This document shows positions 6,375-8,810 of a DNA stretch of 8,810 bases, one piece after another (within the stretch, counting starts at the first letter, position 1; each line of letters begins with the position of its first letter). Made by a program: the position numbers and the translations under genes. The notes under the pieces are model-generated. The model did not search any database. It was not told the origin of the DNA and saw nothing but the letters and a program-made list of their open reading frames with translations. Origin of the DNA: an uncultured Ruminiclostridium sp. (GTDB lineage Bacteria > Bacillota > Clostridia > Oscillospirales > Ruminococcaceae); assembly GCA_910585505.1 (NCBI GenBank), contig CAJUFF010000124.1, positions 1-8,810 on the forward strand, written 5' to 3'.

Positions 6375-8516
6375 ATGCCCAAAAAAAGGATTGCTGTGAT
6401 AACCGCAAGAGCCGACGACCGTACTCAAAAAGATATTATCTGCGGTATAGCCGAAGCCGCCTTGGCCGTAAATACGGATGTAGCGGTATTTTCAAATATT
6501 TACAATCATTGGATAAAAGACAAACTTCTTAACTTTGAAAATATAATATACGATTTTTTTGTTCCCGATGAATTCGACGGAGTTATTGTAACTGCGGAAG
6601 CGTTTATGGATCTCTCACTGATATCCTCCGTATTTCAAAGAATACGGGAATCAAAAATTCCCTCCGTCATAATCGGAGGGGAGGCGGACGGTTTTAAAAG
6701 TCTGTATTTTGATGACGAAAATGATATGGAACGGCTATGCGAGCATCTTATAACAGTTCACAACATTACGGATATAGACATTCTGACAGGACCGGAAAAC
6801 GCCATTTCCTCACATCGCAGAGTATCCGGCTGCAAAAAGGCTCTTGAAAAGCACGGCATACCCTTTGACGAAAATAAGGTTTTTTTCGGTACATATTGGT
6901 ACGATTCCGGCGAAAAGCTGGCAAAAAGCTATATCAGCGGCGAGCTGCCTATGCCCGAAGCGGTAGTGTGCGCAAACGATTGTATGGCATATAGTCTGTG
7001 CGATGTTCTTTCGTCTGCCGGAGTGCTTATACCCGATCAAATTACTGTCACGGGATATGACTGTATCGGAGAGAGAATGTACCATTACCCAATTCTTACC
7101 ACATATCGCAGCGGGAGACATAATGTCGGAGTGAGAGCGGTAAACATTCTGCTTTCATCAAACTGTAAGCTTGACGAAAGCGATCGATTCATATCGGGAA
7201 ACACCTGCGCATGCGGTACAAATTCTTTGCGGTTTTGTGAAGAAATGCGCATTGAACGCATAGTACATCCCGATACATATGGGAGCAGTGTGGCGCAATT
7301 TTGTGCTGCGGATTTTTCCGGCGACCTAACTTTATGTCAAACCATTTCCGAATATATAAAGGTGCTTGGAGATTATTTTTACATGCTTCACGGTGCGAAA
7401 AATCTTTTACTTTGTCTGGACAGGGAATGGAATGGAGCGAAATACGGGGGAGACGATTTTATATGCAGCTCAATAGATGAAACGAAAGATTTGCCTGTAC
7501 CTTTAATTATTTCCAAAAACATATTGCTTTTGGAAATAATGGAAAAATATGAAAATCCCATGATATTTTATTTCAGTCCGCTGTATTTTCAAACAAGACT
7601 TTACGGTTTAACCGCTTTGATATACGATAGACCAGGTGGATACGATTTCAGCTTTCGCGATTGGAATAAAGCGGTTTCCGTAGCGCTAGAGTTTTTGAGA
7701 ATGAAAAACGATATTCATTATCTTACTCAATGCCGCCGAACATCTCTGCTGTATGACGCGCTGACCGGATTTTACAATATGAGTGAATTTCGCCGCCGCG
7801 CCGGGGAAGCGATAAACGAAGCAAGCAGAATGCTTGCCGTAAAGATGAGCTTTTCATCAGACGGTGAATATATTTACGGCGACAATTACAAAAGCGACAT
7901 TGTCGCCGCAGCGGCACGGGCGGTCAGACAGGCGTGCACAGAACGTGAAATATACTGCCGTACGGATAATGACATTCTCATCGTATTATGCAATGAAAAA
8001 AACAACGTAGTTTTTGAGAAAGCCAAAGTGATCTTGCATCACGACATATGCGGAAAGTACGGCGAAAATCAGGTGATCATATCATTTGCGGAAAACCCGG
8101 ACTGCTCTGCGGATAAAATCGACGATCTTTGTCTTTCGGTCGAGAACGCTGCCAATACAGCCGTAAAACGGCTGCATCAAAGAGAGACGCTCCCCCAATA
8201 TAAACCTCTTCTTGAACTGCGCTGCGGCATAATATCCGATCCACGTCACGCGCCCAAAATTGACGATGCGAGCCGCAAACTGTGTGTAAGCGAGGGTTAC
8301 TTTGGCGCGATATACAAAAAGTGCTTTGACATCAGCTACATCCAAGATTGTATAAACGAAAAAATCATGCTTGCACGCTATTTGCTTTCCACCACCGTTA
8401 TGAGCATTTACGCGGTAGCGCTGCAGTGCGGATATATCGACGAGAAATATTTTGCACGTCAGTTTCGTCAAAATGTGGGATACTCACCGATACAGTATCG
8501 GAAACTGTTTTGCTGA
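6375..8516 (+). CDS. Sugar-responsive regulator: LacI/XylR-type sensor, degenerate GGDEF-like domain, AraC-type DNA-binding domain
   Basis: A cytoplasmic transcription factor of 713 aa, divergent from the GH43 operon and probably its regulator. Residues about 4-285 are a periplasmic-binding-protein-like sensor as in LacI and XylR, with no N-terminal helix-turn-helix; VVCANDCMAYSLCDVL and the ITVTGYDC segment are typical. Residues about 295-450 form a linker of GAF-like character (FYFSPLYFQTRLYGLTALIY). Residues about 458-575 resemble GGDEF: DALTGFYNMSEF at the start, then TDNDI (530-534) at the GGDEF signature position, and no D-x-D-x-FK metal site. It is therefore probably unable to make cyclic di-GMP. 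Residues about 612-713 are a two-motif AraC domain (KLCVSEGYFGAIYKK; IYAVALQCGYIDEKYFARQF; GYSPIQYRK). The GGAAGGA site and an exact-consensus promoter upstream support the start. Sugar identity and activator or repressor role are inferred only. Confidence 0.88.
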   Translation: MPKKRIAVITARADDRTQKDIICGIAEAALAVNTDVAVFSNIYNHWIKDKLLNFENIIYDFFVPDEFDGVIVTAEAFMDLSLISSVFQRIRESKIPSVIIGGEADGFKSLYFDDENDMERLCEHLITVHNITDIDILTGPENAISSHRRVSGCKKALEKHGIPFDENKVFFGTYWYDSGEKLAKSYISGELPMPEAVVCANDCMAYSLCDVLSSAGVLIPDQITVTGYDCIGERMYHYPILTTYRSGRHNVGVRAVNILLSSNCKLDESDRFISGNTCACGTNSLRFCEEMRIERIVHPDTYGSSVAQFCAADFSGDLTLCQTISEYIKVLGDYFYMLHGAKNLLLCLDREWNGAKYGGDDFICSSIDETKDLPVPLIISKNILLLEIMEKYENPMIFYFSPLYFQTRLYGLTALIYDRPGGYDFSFRDWNKAVSVALEFLRMKNDIHYLTQCRRTSLLYDALTGFYNMSEFRRRAGEAINEASRMLAVKMSFSSDGEYIYGDNYKSDIVAAAARAVRQACTEREIYCRTDNDILIVLCNEKNNVVFEKAKVILHHDICGKYGENQVIISFAENPDCSADKIDDLCLSVENAANTAVKRLHQRETLPQYKPLLELRCGIISDPRHAPKIDDASRKLCVSEGYFGAIYKKCFDISYIQDCINEKIMLARYLLSTTVMSIYAVALQCGYIDEKYFARQFRQNVGYSPIQYRKLFC

Positions 8517-8530
8517 ACCGATGGAGCTAT

Positions 8531-8601
8531 TGCGTAATACCAATCTTTATACTAATTTTTAATTATCCGTATTATTTGTATATAATTTGATCAAAGATCA
8601 A
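8531..8601. repeat. Flanking direct repeat (right copy) plus GATCAAAGATC hairpin
   Basis: Bases 8531-8549 (TGCGTAATACCAATCTTTA) match 323-341 at 18 of 19 positions, same orientation, and begin 15 bases after the regulator stop codon. Downstream, TTGATC (8587-8592) and GATCAA (8596-8601) form a 6-bp inverted repeat with a 3-base loop followed by TAAAAAT. The motif resembles the GATCAAAGATTG arm at 368-379. It is AT-rich DNA without a gene; a weak terminator role for the regulator transcript is possible but there is no convincing T-run. Confidence 0.5.
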
Positions 8602-8638
8602 TAAAAATATGACTTGAGATTGATTGCGTATGTTATAC

Positions 8639-8686
8639 TAATTCCCGATCAAAGTAAAGACCAATTTTGTTGTCGATCGGGAATTA
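8639..8686. repeat. Perfect 12-bp inverted repeat adjoining the right paired-hairpin element
   Basis: TAATTCCCGATC (8639-8650) and GATCGGGAATTA (8675-8686) form a perfect stem around 24 bases. It is preceded by TTATAC and followed by TATACTAAT, the same linker that leads into the next hairpin, so it reads as an extra unit of the hairpin array. No equivalent with the same sequence is visible at the left flank. Confidence 0.65.
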
Positions 8687-8689
8687 TAC

Positions 8690-8810
8690 TAATAACCATT
8701 TTGACACAGGATAAAATCATAGTCAAAATGGTTATTACACCCGAAACACTGTTAACCAATTAAAAACCATTTTTCCAATTTTTAATTGGTTAACAGTATT
8801 AGTATTAAAC
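8690..8810. repeat. Paired-hairpin repeat element, right copy
   Basis: Hairpin 1 has 16-bp perfect arms at 8690-8705 and 8722-8737 with a 16-nt loop. Hairpin 2 has 19-bp perfect arms at 8748-8766 and 8779-8797 with the 12-nt loop CCATTTTTCCAA. The linker is CACCCGAAAC and the unit ends ATTAGTATTAAAC at the window edge. It aligns with 101-227 in the same orientation: TAAT, five variable bases, TTTTGAC, a loop containing ATAAAA, GTCAAAA, five matching variable bases, TTACACCC, then the second hairpin. The left copy lies downstream of leftward transcription and this copy downstream of rightward transcription, so the transcribed strand differs between them. The array may continue beyond the window. 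Confidence 0.8.

Noticed and set aside
7752..8099. Active diguanylate cyclase
   Set aside because: The GGDEF signature is replaced by TDNDI and the metal-binding acidic motif is absent, so catalysis is unlikely.
8082..8471. 129-codon minus-strand open frame opposite the AraC domain
   Set aside because: It is antisense to the conserved DNA-binding region of the regulator and its translation shows no domain features.

Overview
The window looks like a carbohydrate-utilisation locus from an anaerobic gut or rumen Firmicute, most likely a Ruminococcus-like member of the Clostridia (Oscillospiraceae). This is inferred from gene content, Gram-positive-style lipoprotein signal peptides, strong AAGGAGGT ribosome sites, moderately low GC and abundant small intergenic repeats; no marker gene fixes the species.

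Layout: positions 1-382 hold no gene, only structured repeat DNA. Three minus-strand genes follow, read from right to left as an apparent operon: a GH43-CBM6 lipoprotein (3804-5939), a second GH43 lipoprotein with a concanavalin A-like C-terminal domain (2014-3777) and an extracellular sugar-binding lipoprotein of an ABC importer (383-1939). The divergent regulatory region at 5940-6374 carries a near-consensus promoter for each direction, candidate operators, and a MITE-like element inserted in the operon leader. The plus-strand gene at 6375-8516 encodes a three-part regulator: a LacI/XylR-type sugar sensor, a degenerate GGDEF-like domain and an AraC-type DNA-binding domain. From 8517 to 8810 there is again only repeat and hairpin DNA.

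Working model (inference): two surface-anchored GH43 enzymes trim arabinose and/or xylose units from arabinoxylan, xylan or arabinan fragments. The lipoprotein binding protein captures the products, and the divergent regulator senses a sugar and controls the operon. No ABC permease or ATPase is present, so the importer must be completed by genes elsewhere.

The least ordinary feature is a two-hairpin element present twice in the same orientation, once at each flank (101-227 and 8690-8810). Linkers and loops are conserved between the copies, but stem segments differ and the opposite arm changes to match, about eleven compensated base pairs by eye. That is strong evidence that the paired structure is maintained. 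Other points of note are a four-cysteine zinc-ribbon-like insert in the binding protein, the dead-looking GGDEF module in a transcription factor, and a transposon-like insertion between promoter and start codon of the operon.
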